Below are positions 36,107-45,131 of a stretch of DNA of 55,382 bases, piece by piece (positions within the stretch are counted from its first letter, which is position 1; every line of letters starts with the position of its first letter). Source of the DNA: Mucilaginibacter sp. (GTDB lineage: Bacteria > Bacteroidota > Bacteroidia > Sphingobacteriales > Sphingobacteriaceae); assembly GCA_028288085.1 (NCBI GenBank), contig JAQBOK010000107.1:1-55382 (forward strand). The letters are read 5' to 3'. A program made the translations under genes and the position numbers. The notes under the pieces are model-generated. The model did not search any database. It had not been told where the DNA came from and worked only from the letters and a program-made list of their open reading frames with translations.

Positions 36107-37228
36107 TTAGAAACTAAATACCTCCACATCAATATAACCATGTGATCCCGGGGGGCCGTTGCCCGGAGGAGGGCCTTGAGGCAAACTGCCGGGCTTTTGC
36201 CCGTTAGATAGATTGCCACCAGGCATTTGTCCGTTTGGTGGCGGCGGTCCGCCGGGGCCACCGCCCGAACCGCCAGCGATATAAATTTTATTGTTTGATA
36301 CTGTACCACCCACGCCATTGCGTGCCTTATTAAGTTTTGCTGCCGCGATCCACTGCGCCCCCGGGTCAGAAACATTTAAATAGTAAACATCTTTTTGCGG
36401 GCCGTTTTGTGTTGTGGCTGTTGCCCTTTCGCCGCCTACGTAAAATAATTTACCCCGCAGGTTTACTGCTGTGCCACCGCCGGTTCCCATAGGTAGTTTA
36501 GCATCCAATGTAGACCATTTACCGGTTTTAAAATCATAACAATCTACATCAAGCACTACCTTATCAAAGAACGACATAAAGTTATCCGGATCATGTAAGC
36601 TGGTATTGCGCCCACCAATGGCATATAACTTATCACCTATCACCACCGCCATACTATGGTCACGGATATGCGGGGCGTTCGGTAATGCCGTCCAGGTATC
36701 GGTTTTAGGATCATACTCGTCAAACAGGTTATTAGTGCCGCTGTTATGGCCATGTTTTATACCGCAAACCAAATAAAGTTTACCATTATGTTGCGCTGCT
36801 CCCGCACCGGCCCTTCTGCGGTCGTCAGGCAATCCTGTCAGCTTTTGCCATTTACCGGTTTCTGTATCATAACTGTAGGTATTAGGGGCGGGTATTTGGT
36901 TGGGGTAGGGGCCATCATCAAAGGCATCCAGCACATAAACCTTCTTATCCAAACTCACAGCCTGGAAATGGTGCATGGGCACGGGGGCAACGGCGCCTGT
37001 TGTCCACGTTAAGGTTTCCGGGTCAAATATACCCACAGCTTTAGCCGGGCCATCGCCGCCTACCAGGTATAATTTACCATCAACTGCGGCTAAACCGCAC
37101 TCACTGCGCGCATCCGCTTTATTGCTGGTTTTAAGCAATTCCCAATGCCCAATACTTTGTGCTTTTAAAAGTGTTCCTGTTAATATAAACAGCAGTACAG
37201 ATAATGATAATTGCAAATACTTTTTCAT
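36107..37228 (-). CDS. Secreted Kelch-repeat protein with Gly/Pro-rich C-terminal insert
   Basis: 373 residues with signal peptide MKKYLQLSLSVLLFILTGTLL. Kelch blades recur: LAAVDGKLYLVGGDGPAKAV, GAAQHNGKLYLVCGIKHGH, AVVIGDKLYAIGGRNTSLHD, AVNLRGKLFYVGGERATATT and VSNNKIYIAGGSGG, each followed by a YDxxTxxW element (YDTETGKWQKL, YDPKTDTWTAL, YDFKTGKWSTL). The last blade is interrupted by about 40 residues of Gly/Pro-rich sequence before a closing strand YIDVEVF, which would complete the propeller. The gene begins 54 bases after the LytTR regulator on the same strand and may be in its operon. Function unknown; Kelch propellers bind proteins or sugars. Confidence 0.9.
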   Translation of the reverse strand: MKKYLQLSLSVLLFILTGTLLKAQSIGHWELLKTSNKADARSECGLAAVDGKLYLVGGDGPAKAVGIFDPETLTWTTGAVAPVPMHHFQAVSLDKKVYVLDAFDDGPYPNQIPAPNTYSYDTETGKWQKLTGLPDDRRRAGAGAAQHNGKLYLVCGIKHGHNSGTNNLFDEYDPKTDTWTALPNAPHIRDHSMAVVIGDKLYAIGGRNTSLHDPDNFMSFFDKVVLDVDCYDFKTGKWSTLDAKLPMGTGGGTAVNLRGKLFYVGGERATATTQNGPQKDVYYLNVSDPGAQWIAAAKLNKARNGVGGTVSNNKIYIAGGSGGGPGGPPPPNGQMPGGNLSNGQKPGSLPQGPPPGNGPPGSHGYIDVEVFSF

Positions 37229-37282
37229 GTTCTTAAATTTTAGTGCTTCTTATCCTTTCCGATTTCCGCCCCCCTGATTTCA

Positions 37283-38023
37283 TCAAACCCATCTGCCTAA
37301 AAACTGCCCGAACGGTTCTTTATACTGATCGCCTACAGTGATATTCGTTTTGCCTATCTGCAAGGAATTCTTGGTCATCGAAGTGATCTTATCTAGCGAT
37401 ACTATGAAAGAACGGTGAACGCGCATGAATCGCTTGCCCGGTAGTTTTTCTTCCAGCGCTTTGAGGCTGGTAAGCGACAGTACGGCTTTTTCAACCCCTT
37501 TAAGGTGAACTTTAACGTAATCTTTCAAACCTTCAATATACAGTATATCATCCAGGGCTATACGCACCAGTTGGTATTCTACTTTTAAGAATAAGTAATT
37601 ATCATCCGTATATTCAGATTCGGCAGCAATTGCCGTCGCTGCCGGTTTATTTATCAACTCGGCATAATTCAATGCTTTTTGAGCTGCGCGAAGAAACTCT
37701 TCGTAATTAAAAGGTTTCAGCAAATAATCAAGGGCATCAACTTTATAGCCCTCAAGTGCAAACTGGTTATACGCCGTGGTGAAAATAATACGTGGTTTAT
37801 CTGCGCCTTTATCCAATACACGCGCTAGTTCGATGCCGTTCAGTTCGGGCATTTGTATATCCAAAAATATCAGATCTATTTTTTGGGTATGTATGGCCTT
37901 TAAAGCATCAACAGCGCCGGCATACCGGCCTGCCAAATTCAAAAACGGGGTTTGCTCTATAAATTTACAAACCAGGCCAAGGGCAAGTGGTTCATCGTCA
38001 ACAGCAATACAATTTAAGGTCAT
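37283..38023 (-). CDS. LytTR-family response regulator
   Basis: 246 residues. Receiver domain: acidic pair in AVDDEPLAL, phospho-acceptor Asp55 in LIFLDIQMPELNG, Thr in IIFTTAY and Lys in YLLKPF. A linker rich in Ala/Glu leads to the LytTR DNA-binding domain from about residue 145 (FLKVEYQLVRIALDDILYIE, KDYVKVHL, RVHRSFIVSLDKI). Such regulators bind direct repeats upstream of target genes. Its start overlaps the kinase stop by four bases (ATGA type), so the two are translationally coupled. Confidence 0.95.
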   Translation of the reverse strand: MTLNCIAVDDEPLALGLVCKFIEQTPFLNLAGRYAGAVDALKAIHTQKIDLIFLDIQMPELNGIELARVLDKGADKPRIIFTTAYNQFALEGYKVDALDYLLKPFNYEEFLRAAQKALNYAELINKPAATAIAAESEYTDDNYLFLKVEYQLVRIALDDILYIEGLKDYVKVHLKGVEKAVLSLTSLKALEEKLPGKRFMRVHRSFIVSLDKITSMTKNSLQIGKTNITVGDQYKEPFGQFLGRWV

Positions 38024-39123
38024 GCCAGGTTGAGAGTTAGGTGAACGGTATATTCATTATCGGCATTCAACTCGCTTATATCCAATTTGTACTTATCCGG
38101 GTACAAAAGGTCAAGTCTTCGGCGGGTATTTACCAGTCCGATGCCGCTATTAGTATCTAAGCTAATACTATTATCATTGATTATGGAATTTTTTACCGTC
38201 AATTCCAATACATTATCATTTTGTTCAATAGTGATGTTTATGTGGCTTTGCAATGTGGCGCTCACTCCATGTTTAAAAGCATTCTCAACAAAAGGCAAAA
38301 ATATCATGGGGGCAAGGGGCAGGTCTTTTAAGTTTTCGGGCGAATTAAAGGTAACCTTTACCACATCAGTTAGCCGCAGTTGCATCAGGCTGATATAATC
38401 TTTTACAAAAGCTATCTCCTGGCTAAGCAGGGTATGGCCCTGTTGGGTATCATAAAGCAGATAGCGCATCATTCGCGATAATTGATGGATGGCCTTCCCT
38501 GCAACATCTACATCAACCTGTGTAAGCGCGTAAATATTATTCAGCGTATTAAAAAAGAAATGCGGGTTGATCTGCGCTTTTAAAAACGATAATTCTGATG
38601 TTACCTTATCCTGTTCCAGCTCTTGCCTTGCCTGCTGGTCTTTTTGCCATTTTTGTATGGTGGTAATGCTGGTGCTTATGCCCAAAACCAATGCGGTTAT
38701 GGTGATGGTAAAAGTATCTATGCCGTTATGCTTTTCGGGTTTTAGCGGCCCGCGTCTATGGATAGTTTCTCCAAGTTTCTCCCAGTGCTTATGGAATGCA
38801 GCATCCAGCAGTTGATGAAGTTTAAGCCATTGGTCTGCCCATCCGGTTACAAATACAACAATCACTATAATGGCAATAACAAATATAAAATAATAGCCCA
38901 CACTGTTTTTTAACAGCACACGTGGCACCAATACAATAGAATTCACATAAAACGCAGTGATTAGTAAACTCAAAACAATGATCTGCTTTATCCAGAATTG
39001 AACAGGAATATCAATATTGGTTAAAAAAGGCTGGTAAAAGATAAATACGAGTCCAAATACTGCCCATATCAGTACCTGGACCATAATAGCTACCAGCCGG
39101 CTTTTAGATTTAGCGATTATCAT
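38020..39123 (-). CDS. LytS-type sensor histidine kinase (His_kinase family)
   Basis: 367 residues. Four membrane helices in the N-terminal half (MVQVLIWAVFGLVFIFYQPF, IIVLSLLITAFYVNSIVLV, FIFVIAIIVIVVFVTGW and TITALVLGISTSI) enclose only short loops. A coiled coil then leads to the phospho-acceptor block LKAQINPHFFFNTLNNIYAL. The ATPase part shows FVENAFKHGVSATL and GIGLVNTRRRLDLLY. It pairs with the LytTR regulator downstream. It is divergent from the outer-membrane barrel gene at 39404, the most likely regulatory target along with the Kelch gene (inference). The 280-base divergent gap shows no exact promoter. Confidence 0.94.
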   Translation of the reverse strand: MIIAKSKSRLVAIMVQVLIWAVFGLVFIFYQPFLTNIDIPVQFWIKQIIVLSLLITAFYVNSIVLVPRVLLKNSVGYYFIFVIAIIVIVVFVTGWADQWLKLHQLLDAAFHKHWEKLGETIHRRGPLKPEKHNGIDTFTITITALVLGISTSITTIQKWQKDQQARQELEQDKVTSELSFLKAQINPHFFFNTLNNIYALTQVDVDVAGKAIHQLSRMMRYLLYDTQQGHTLLSQEIAFVKDYISLMQLRLTDVVKVTFNSPENLKDLPLAPMIFLPFVENAFKHGVSATLQSHINITIEQNDNVLELTVKNSIINDNSISLDTNSGIGLVNTRRRLDLLYPDKYKLDISELNADNEYTVHLTLNLA

Positions 39124-39403
39124 TATCAGGTTAGTTTACAATCAATTGATTAAAAATAAGTAATACACAATCACAATATTACAGATCATTAAAATAACAA
39201 CCAATTTAAACCGCCGGGCAGTTAGTATTTGCCGACCAATAACCCGTTATCATCTTTAAAAGGTCCTATTGCATTCTGCCGGTGTTAACCCCGCCTTTTA
39301 TAGGGTAAAAAGGTGTCTCTGTCTATGATTGACCGTTCCCGGTCTATTCCATTTTTTAATATTTAAATAATAGGGTTGTTTTGGAATATCACAATGGATA
39401 AAT

Positions 39404-42256
39404 ATGAAAATTAAATACTTTTTAGCAGCTATTGCCTTTATAATATGCTCGCAGGTGTATGCGCAAACAGGCCGCCAGGTAAGCGGTGTGGTGAAGGATT
39501 CTACAGGCATCACACTGCCGGGTTCAACCATAAAATTACTGATGGGCAAGGATAGTCTTTCAACCGCTACCGACGCCAACGGCAGGTTCAACTTTCCTGC
39601 GGTAAGTGTTAACCAGTTTAGTTTGGTAGTAATGTCTGTAGGCTATCAGCCCTTAAAACGGCGATTTATTTTAAACAATGATACCAAACCTGCAGAACTG
39701 GCCCCCATTATCCTAAAAAGTGAAGCCATAGCCCTTAAGGGGGTTACCATTACAGATGTTAACGCCATGAAACTGAAAGAAGATACGGTAGAATATAATG
39801 CCGCGGCTTATAAAGTGCGGGACGGTGCTCCGGTGGAGGATGTGATAAAAAAACTGCCCGGTGTGGATGTAGATAAAGATGGCAATATAACCGCGCAAGG
39901 TAAAAGCATTAGCAAGGTGCGGTTAAATGGTAAAGACTACATGGCCGGTGATGTAACCAGCCTGACCAAAAATTTACCTGCCGACCTGGTGCAAAGTATA
40001 CAGGTAGTGGACGACTACGGCGACCAGGCCAACCTAACCGGTATAAAAACCGGCGATCCGCAAAAAGTATTGAACATCAATATCAAACCAAATAAAAATT
40101 ACGGCTACTTTGGCCAGGCAACTGTTGGCGACGGGAGTGATGATATTCCACAGATAGATGGTACTAAAGATGGTAACCGCTATGTGGCCTCAGGCAACGT
40201 ATTTACTTTTAATGGTAATCGTCAGATATCTGTAATGGGCAATCTTAATAATACCAATACCAACCTGTTTAATTTTGGCGGCGGACCGGGCGGCGGCAGG
40301 GCAGGAGGTGGTGGCCCCCCGGGATTTAACTCAAACAGCGCCAATGGGATCACTACAGCACGATCATTGGGATTTAATTACAGGGATAGCTGGGGTAAAA
40401 AGATAACTGTTTATGGCAGCTACAGCTTTTCTGATAATACAGTGAATACCATTAGCACAAGCCTGCAAAACAATATATCGCTGAATGATCCAAGCTCCAT
40501 CAGCACAAGCAGCCATCAAACAGACGATAAAATAAATCACCGCTTTAATTTCAATATGGAGTATAAGCCCGATACCGTAAACTATATCAAAATAAGTCCA
40601 ACCTTTTCTTATTCCGGGCTGCATACTTTGCAAAATTCATCTAACAACCAGGCATTTGCAATTGATACCACCAATTATAACCTTAACCTGCATAGCCATT
40701 CTTCGGCGCCAAACTTTGGTGCCAGCATATTATATAATCATCGCTTTAATGGCCACGGGCGCAATTTCAGCGTATTGGTAACAGGAGGCTCATCAACCAG
40801 CGATCAATACCAAAACCCTATTTATGATTATATAAAAGGAACACCCAATGCGCCGCTTAACCAGCGGATCACTACAGATAGCCGTATAGATAGCGTGGGT
40901 ACATCTTTCTCCTACCTGGAACCGCTAAGCAAGCTATCCTACCTGGAACTGAACTATGCCTACCATTACTCCAATACCAGGGCTGATAAAACAACCGATA
41001 CGCTTGTAAAAGATGAAACAACTTATAACCGGTACGATTTGCTGAGCAATAACTATACTTTTCAATTTATTACCAACCGCTTTGGCATCAACTATCGTTT
41101 TATCCAGAAAAAATATAACTACACGTTAGGTATAGCCGCACAGCCATCATTATTAGAAGGGCAATCGCCAGTTAGTGCGCCTACGCATGTTAATACCTTT
41201 AATTTTTCGCCTGTTGCCAGGTTTATTTATAATTTTTCGCGCAGCCAGTCATTAAGCTTTAACTACAGCGGGGCCAGCAATACGCCTACCTACAGCGAAC
41301 TGCAGCCGGTAACCGATTATTCAAGCGCCCTATATCCGGTGCAGGGTAACCCCAACCTTAATCCCGAATATAATAACATAGTAAATCTGCGTTACAATAA
41401 GTTTGATTTTGCCACTGGGAATGTATTTTTCTCCAACTTAAACTTTACCCAAACCGATAATAAAATTGTTTCCAATACAATTACCTTTCCACGCAATTAT
41501 GGCGATAAAAAACTCGCCGGTACTATCCTTACCCGTTATCAAAATACCGATGGTTATTATTCGGCCTCGGCTTTTTACCTGTATGCCAAGCCGTGGGAAA
41601 AACGGAAGTACACTTTGCTGGTTAATGGCAACGTTGCTTACAATAATAATATTTCGTTCATCGGCAATGTGGATTCGGCTAAGTTTATTGAAACCGACCG
41701 TAAAAATATAGCCAAAAACCTGGTAGTTACGCAAGGGTTGCGTTTTAGGGTAGATATCACCGATATTATTGATGCTGAAGTAAACAGCAGCTACAGCATT
41801 AACCACTCGGTAAACTCCATACCGCAGCCAGATGTGAATAACAACTTCAGGACCATTATTTTGGGAGCCAATGGTAAAAACTATGTGTGGAAAGACTGGA
41901 CACTGAGCTACGATTACACCAAAACTATTTACGAGGGATACAAGGGTGCCACCAATCCTAATATTTTAACTACGTATGTGGAACGCCGGTTTTTAAAGGG
42001 CAATGTGGGCACGCTGCGTTTATCAGCATTTGACCTGTTTAACCAAAACACCGGTTTTACCTCATCGCAAAACAGTAGTTATATTACACAAACTAACGCC
42101 AACCGTTTGGGCAGGTACTACTTACTCACCTTTACATTAAGGCTGCAGAAATTTGCAGGTAAGAGCCCCGCTATGGGGCCGGGCGGCCCAGGTGGTTTCA
42201 GACCGGGCGGCGGTGGCCCGGGTGGCCCACCTCCAGGTGGTCCGGGTGGTGAATAA
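39404..42256 (+). CDS. Outer-membrane beta-barrel protein with CarboxypepD_reg-like and plug-like domains
   Basis: 950 residues with signal peptide MKIKYFLAAIAFIICSQVYAQ. Residues 24-105 form a carboxypeptidase-regulatory-like domain (VSGVVKDSTGITLPGSTIKL, ATDANGRFNFP). A TonB-plug-like segment follows (VEDVIKKLPGVDVDKDGNIT, VRLNGKDYMAGD). The barrel (OMP_b-brl_3 type) fills the rest and ends in the strand YLLTFTLRLQKF. Two Gly/Pro-rich stretches stand out, near residues 287-312 in a loop and as the last 25 residues after the final strand. No SusD partner is next to it, so it is not a classical SusCD transporter. Ligand unknown. Confidence 0.92.
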   Translation: MKIKYFLAAIAFIICSQVYAQTGRQVSGVVKDSTGITLPGSTIKLLMGKDSLSTATDANGRFNFPAVSVNQFSLVVMSVGYQPLKRRFILNNDTKPAELAPIILKSEAIALKGVTITDVNAMKLKEDTVEYNAAAYKVRDGAPVEDVIKKLPGVDVDKDGNITAQGKSISKVRLNGKDYMAGDVTSLTKNLPADLVQSIQVVDDYGDQANLTGIKTGDPQKVLNINIKPNKNYGYFGQATVGDGSDDIPQIDGTKDGNRYVASGNVFTFNGNRQISVMGNLNNTNTNLFNFGGGPGGGRAGGGGPPGFNSNSANGITTARSLGFNYRDSWGKKITVYGSYSFSDNTVNTISTSLQNNISLNDPSSISTSSHQTDDKINHRFNFNMEYKPDTVNYIKISPTFSYSGLHTLQNSSNNQAFAIDTTNYNLNLHSHSSAPNFGASILYNHRFNGHGRNFSVLVTGGSSTSDQYQNPIYDYIKGTPNAPLNQRITTDSRIDSVGTSFSYLEPLSKLSYLELNYAYHYSNTRADKTTDTLVKDETTYNRYDLLSNNYTFQFITNRFGINYRFIQKKYNYTLGIAAQPSLLEGQSPVSAPTHVNTFNFSPVARFIYNFSRSQSLSFNYSGASNTPTYSELQPVTDYSSALYPVQGNPNLNPEYNNIVNLRYNKFDFATGNVFFSNLNFTQTDNKIVSNTITFPRNYGDKKLAGTILTRYQNTDGYYSASAFYLYAKPWEKRKYTLLVNGNVAYNNNISFIGNVDSAKFIETDRKNIAKNLVVTQGLRFRVDITDIIDAEVNSSYSINHSVNSIPQPDVNNNFRTIILGANGKNYVWKDWTLSYDYTKTIYEGYKGATNPNILTTYVERRFLKGNVGTLRLSAFDLFNQNTGFTSSQNSSYITQTNANRLGRYYLLTFTLRLQKFAGKSPAMGPGGPGGFRPGGGGPGGPPPGGPGGE

Positions 42257-42299
42257 ACCAATCAATCCTGCCAAAGAGGTGCACTTTAAACGAAAAAAA

Positions 42300-42317
42300 G
42301 CCGGGCGTCACCCCGGC
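42300..42317 (+). terminator. Short GC-rich hairpin after the barrel gene
   Basis: GCCGGG at 42300-42305 pairs with CCCGGC at 42312-42317, 44 bases beyond the stop. The A tract is on the 5' side and no T tract follows, the same layout as the hairpin at 15061-15088, so efficiency as a plus-strand terminator is uncertain. Confidence 0.45.
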
Positions 42318-42381
42318 TCAACAAACATAACAATCAATTTAAACTAACATATAAACGTAAATAACAGTTAAGCGGTTTTTG

Positions 42382-42678
42382 ATGAGCAACAGATTAACAA
42401 TTGATAGTATGACCTTAAAGGAAGCAAAAGAAAAGTGCCTTTATTTTGGCCACCTGGCTGGCACTGCTTATGAGAATTACGAAATAAGTGAATTGGTTAT
42501 AGTGCCGGATAACTTAAAAGTAAGTTCGGAGGTAATATTGCGGGTAGCGCATCATATCCCTTACGATGAACTTTTAACCCGGTATAACCACTTTAACGTA
42601 GTGGCCCTGTTAAATGCCCACGATTACCCATTTAACGGCAACATGGTGTGGAAGTACCTTGACGATATAATAAAGTAA
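42382..42678 (+). CDS. Small unknown soluble protein
   Basis: 98 residues from the ATG at 42382; a TTG one codon before is possible. No signal or membrane segment. The sequence (LKEAKEKCLYFGHLAGTAYE, LVIVPDNLKVSSEVILRVAH, a C-terminal VWKYLDDIIK helix) looks like a folded alpha/beta protein with normal codon use, but I recognise no family. A good terminator at 42760 follows it. It sits 125 bases after the barrel gene with a hairpin between, so it is probably separately expressed. Confidence 0.65.
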   Translation: MSNRLTIDSMTLKEAKEKCLYFGHLAGTAYENYEISELVIVPDNLKVSSEVILRVAHHIPYDELLTRYNHFNVVALLNAHDYPFNGNMVWKYLDDIIK

Positions 42679-42759
42679 CCCTATAAAAGAACTTATCCAT
42701 CCCCGAGAAAGATGGTAAGAAGAGATCAAGTATGAGATTGATCTTGATTTAGTTGATCA

Positions 42760-42792
42760 GCGTTCCGGGATGAGATCCGGAGCGCATTTTTT
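42760..42792 (+). terminator. Intrinsic terminator of the 98-residue protein gene
   Basis: GCGTTCCGG (42760-42768) pairs with CCGGAGCGC (42777-42785) through one G-U pair, 8-base loop, followed by six Ts. Confidence 0.8.
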
Positions 42793-43258
42793 GTTGTCGC
42801 AAACAGGTCGGTTAAGCGGATTTTAAAACAATGGCATTTACCTCCACATATGCCCGTGACGGCCAAGACAAAGAGATCGCGACAAACAGCGAACCAATAC
42901 AACAACCAGGATAGCCCCCATCCAATTTGCACAGAAGCAGATATCATCATAAAAAAGGCATCATCATCACACCATTATGTGGTACAACAAGCAAACTAAC
43001 TTTCCTCCGTCAGCAAACCAGCTTCGGCCGAAATCAGCCAAAACAATGCAGGCCATGAGCGCAGGCAAGGACATAGCAAATTTTGCCGAAGCCAAGACCT
43101 TCAGCAAAAAGATCATATTATTAACCCCAAACCACTTCCCAACCCCATACACTAAAAACGATCAGGCGAAATATCAAAACTTATGTTACCTTTATCCGAT
43201 AATATTTGCAGTAAATTTTTGATAAAAACAGCCGGAGTTGTTCCCGGTTCAATATATC
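42793..43258. other. Gap with doubtful open frame 42977-43222
   Basis: An 81-codon plus-strand frame (42977-43222, starting MWYNKQTNFPPSANQLRP) ends 38 bases before a good terminator. The middle (SAKTMQAMSAGKDIANFAEA) is protein-like, but the ends are not, no start signal is evident and other frames are open too. It may be a decayed gene. I do not call a gene here. Confidence 0.25.
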
Positions 43259-43260
43259 AT

Positions 43261-43294
43261 AAAACCCTTGTAATATGATATACAGGGGTTTTTT
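43261..43294 (+). terminator. Intrinsic terminator
   Basis: AAAACCCTTGTA (43261-43272) pairs with TACAGGGGTTTT (43281-43292), extended by a T tract. It lies upstream of the 113-residue gene, so it must serve a transcript coming from the 42.8-43.2 kb gap, which supports something being transcribed there. Confidence 0.75.
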
Positions 43295-43331
43295 CTTTGC
43301 AAGTGTTGGGTTGATTGATCAATAATAAATT

Positions 43332-43673
43332 ATGGAAGAGAGAAAATATTTGCAGACCTGGAAAAAATATATCCCGGTTATCCGTTTGTATCTGAAAAAA
43401 AGTCTTGTTGAAGATCAGCAGTTTAAGTTAAATATCACCGACTTTGAATCAGCCGGAGACAGGGGGAAATCAGGCTATACTTTTAATCTGCAAATGGAAA
43501 ATGGTAAAGTGACCAACAACATCAGCGGATCAGCCGTTGCACGCGACTTGTATGAATCTTTGAAAGCAGATGAATTAATAAAAGCCTTTCTGCAGGAAAA
43601 AAGCGTGAAAATAAGCGTCGGCAAATCTTTTATGCTGACCATCAAAACCGGGCATATATCTACCTATAAATAG
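43332..43673 (+). CDS. Small unknown soluble protein
   Basis: 113 residues with no signal peptide. A first helix (YLQTWKKYIPVIRLYLKKSL) is followed by strands (QFKLNITDFE, YTFNLQMENGKVTNN), a helix (VARDLYESLKADELIKAFLQ) and two closing strands (VKISVGKSFMLTIKTGHIS). The composition and regular alternation indicate a real protein; no family is recognised. It is 38 bases after a terminator and convergent with the DUF3570 gene. Confidence 0.65.
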   Translation: MEERKYLQTWKKYIPVIRLYLKKSLVEDQQFKLNITDFESAGDRGKSGYTFNLQMENGKVTNNISGSAVARDLYESLKADELIKAFLQEKSVKISVGKSFMLTIKTGHISTYK

Positions 43674-43793
43674 GATAGAAATATATTGCACCCTCCGTCA
43701 GAAGAGTAGCTTCCAGTTAAAAAGGAAAAGAGCCGCGCGGCAATTAAGCGGGTGCGTTATCTTTAGTTTCTCAATATTCTAATAAAAACAAAA

Positions 43794-43825
43794 AAAGGCG
43801 TGCAGTGTAAAACTGCAACGCCTTT
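43794..43825 (-). terminator. Terminator of the Rieske/ApbE/DUF3570 operon
   Basis: On the minus strand a 12-base stem with one bulge (arms 43825-43813 and 43805-43794, containing CTGCA/TGCAG and AAAGGCG/CGCCTTT) is followed by a T-rich tract at 43796-43784. It lies 24 bases past the DUF3570 stop. Confidence 0.85.
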
Positions 43826-43848
43826 CAGACATATATAGTTGAGGGGAA

Positions 43849-45102
43849 TTATTTGAATTTCATGGCCAGGGTTATAATATTAGAATTAAGCCCTGTTGAA
43901 CGCATATAATGCCCCGCCCTTAGTTCGAGCGTATTAAATTGCTGCAAGCCAAAAACTCCGTTTGGTGGTGCAAGCCGTAAGTTTAACCCCACAAAATTGC
44001 TGGTTAAAGTTGAAAGATCATAATCGCTGGTATAGTAGGTTTCGTTTACGTTGTGCTGCCCGTATGGAGCAAAATAGCGTGTGCCCTGCTGGTTGTTATA
44101 CCTGTAAACCGGACTAACAGAAACAAAGGGAGTTAGTTTAATTGGCACCTCAATTTCGGCGGTATGCGCCCTGATGCCCCAATTATCCATGTAATAGCGA
44201 TAAAAAGTACGGATAATAAAATGATCGTCAAGGAAGTAGTTAAAACGCAGGCCAATCGGTAATTTATACCTGCTGCCCGGCAGGTTCTCAATGCGTTCAT
44301 TATAAACATCATTAAATGGACCTTCCCCGGTTGCAAAGTTGCTGTTAAAATAAACCCGTTGATAATCTGTTGCCAGTAGCCCGTGCTGGTATGAAGGTTC
44401 AACTATGAACAGGGCCTGTAACCTTGTACTAATCACTTGCGAGACGGAAAATGCCGCGCTGAAAGAGTTTCTTGGTTTATAATCAACCGGTCGCGGGTCG
44501 TTGTGCGAGCCCGAGCCGTAGTTTATCGGTCGTAGTTCAACCGGTAAAATAACTTTCCAGGTATCAAAAAAAGCTGTTGCCTTTAGGTCAAACTCAGTGT
44601 TTTTATCAGCCGAAACCTTGGTAAGGTTAAAACCGCCGCCAAAGGATTGGTAATCATATTCATGCGAGTATGAACCTGTAAGGCCAAAAGCATTACCCGT
44701 TTTGTCATTGGAGTTGGTCCAGTTGAGCGAAGGATATACCCGGGTATCCTGCCTTGAGGCTGATGACATGCCGTTAGGGTCGATCTTATCAGATGAAGCC
44801 GAGGTATAATGGTCAACACCCAATTCAAAAAGATAAGTATTTTTATGGCCGTTTTTGGTGGACTTTGAAAGTTGTACATCCAGTGTATTGGCAAAATCAG
44901 TCAGGTTTTCGGTGCCAATACCACCCGTTACTGCCGAGTGGTTGCCATTCTGGTGATAATAGCCCGAAACAAAATTTACTTCATCAATCTTTAGCTGGCG
45001 CGATTGATAATTTGTGCTGTCTTTAACGGGTGGGACTGTTTGCGCATGCGACGCTAATATTCCCATGTAAAGAGCCAGTACACCTAAATAGATTTTTTTC
45101 AT
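43849..45102 (-). CDS. DUF3570 outer-membrane beta-barrel-like protein
   Basis: 417 residues with signal peptide MKKIYLGVLALYMGILASHAQ. DUF3570 features are visible: LKIDEVNFVSGYYHQNGNHS, TDFANTLDVQLSKSTKNGHK and many amphipathic strands (NAFGLTGSYSHEYDYQSFGG, YRYYMDNWGIRAHTAEIEVP) up to a terminal strand NIITLAMKFK ending near an aromatic residue, as for barrels inserted by BAM. The function of this family is unknown. It is the last gene of a five-gene set with a Rieske protein, thioredoxin, ApbE and a DUF4266 lipoprotein. That context suggests a role in extracytoplasmic redox chemistry or export of a redox-modified product. Confidence 0.92.
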   Translation of the reverse strand: MKKIYLGVLALYMGILASHAQTVPPVKDSTNYQSRQLKIDEVNFVSGYYHQNGNHSAVTGGIGTENLTDFANTLDVQLSKSTKNGHKNTYLFELGVDHYTSASSDKIDPNGMSSASRQDTRVYPSLNWTNSNDKTGNAFGLTGSYSHEYDYQSFGGGFNLTKVSADKNTEFDLKATAFFDTWKVILPVELRPINYGSGSHNDPRPVDYKPRNSFSAAFSVSQVISTRLQALFIVEPSYQHGLLATDYQRVYFNSNFATGEGPFNDVYNERIENLPGSRYKLPIGLRFNYFLDDHFIIRTFYRYYMDNWGIRAHTAEIEVPIKLTPFVSVSPVYRYNNQQGTRYFAPYGQHNVNETYYTSDYDLSTLTSNFVGLNLRLAPPNGVFGLQQFNTLELRAGHYMRSTGLNSNIITLAMKFK

Positions 45103-45131
45103 TCAGTCAGATAGATATGATCGAGTAGATA

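Noticed and set aside
42726..42950. Minus-strand 74-codon hydrophobic frame
   Set aside because: It runs through the plus-strand terminator at 42760-42792 and has no credible start or family features.
42967..43152. Minus-strand 61-codon hydrophobic frame
   Set aside because: It is the complement of a Lys/Ala-rich plus frame; hydrophobic composition is expected from that and no start signal is present.
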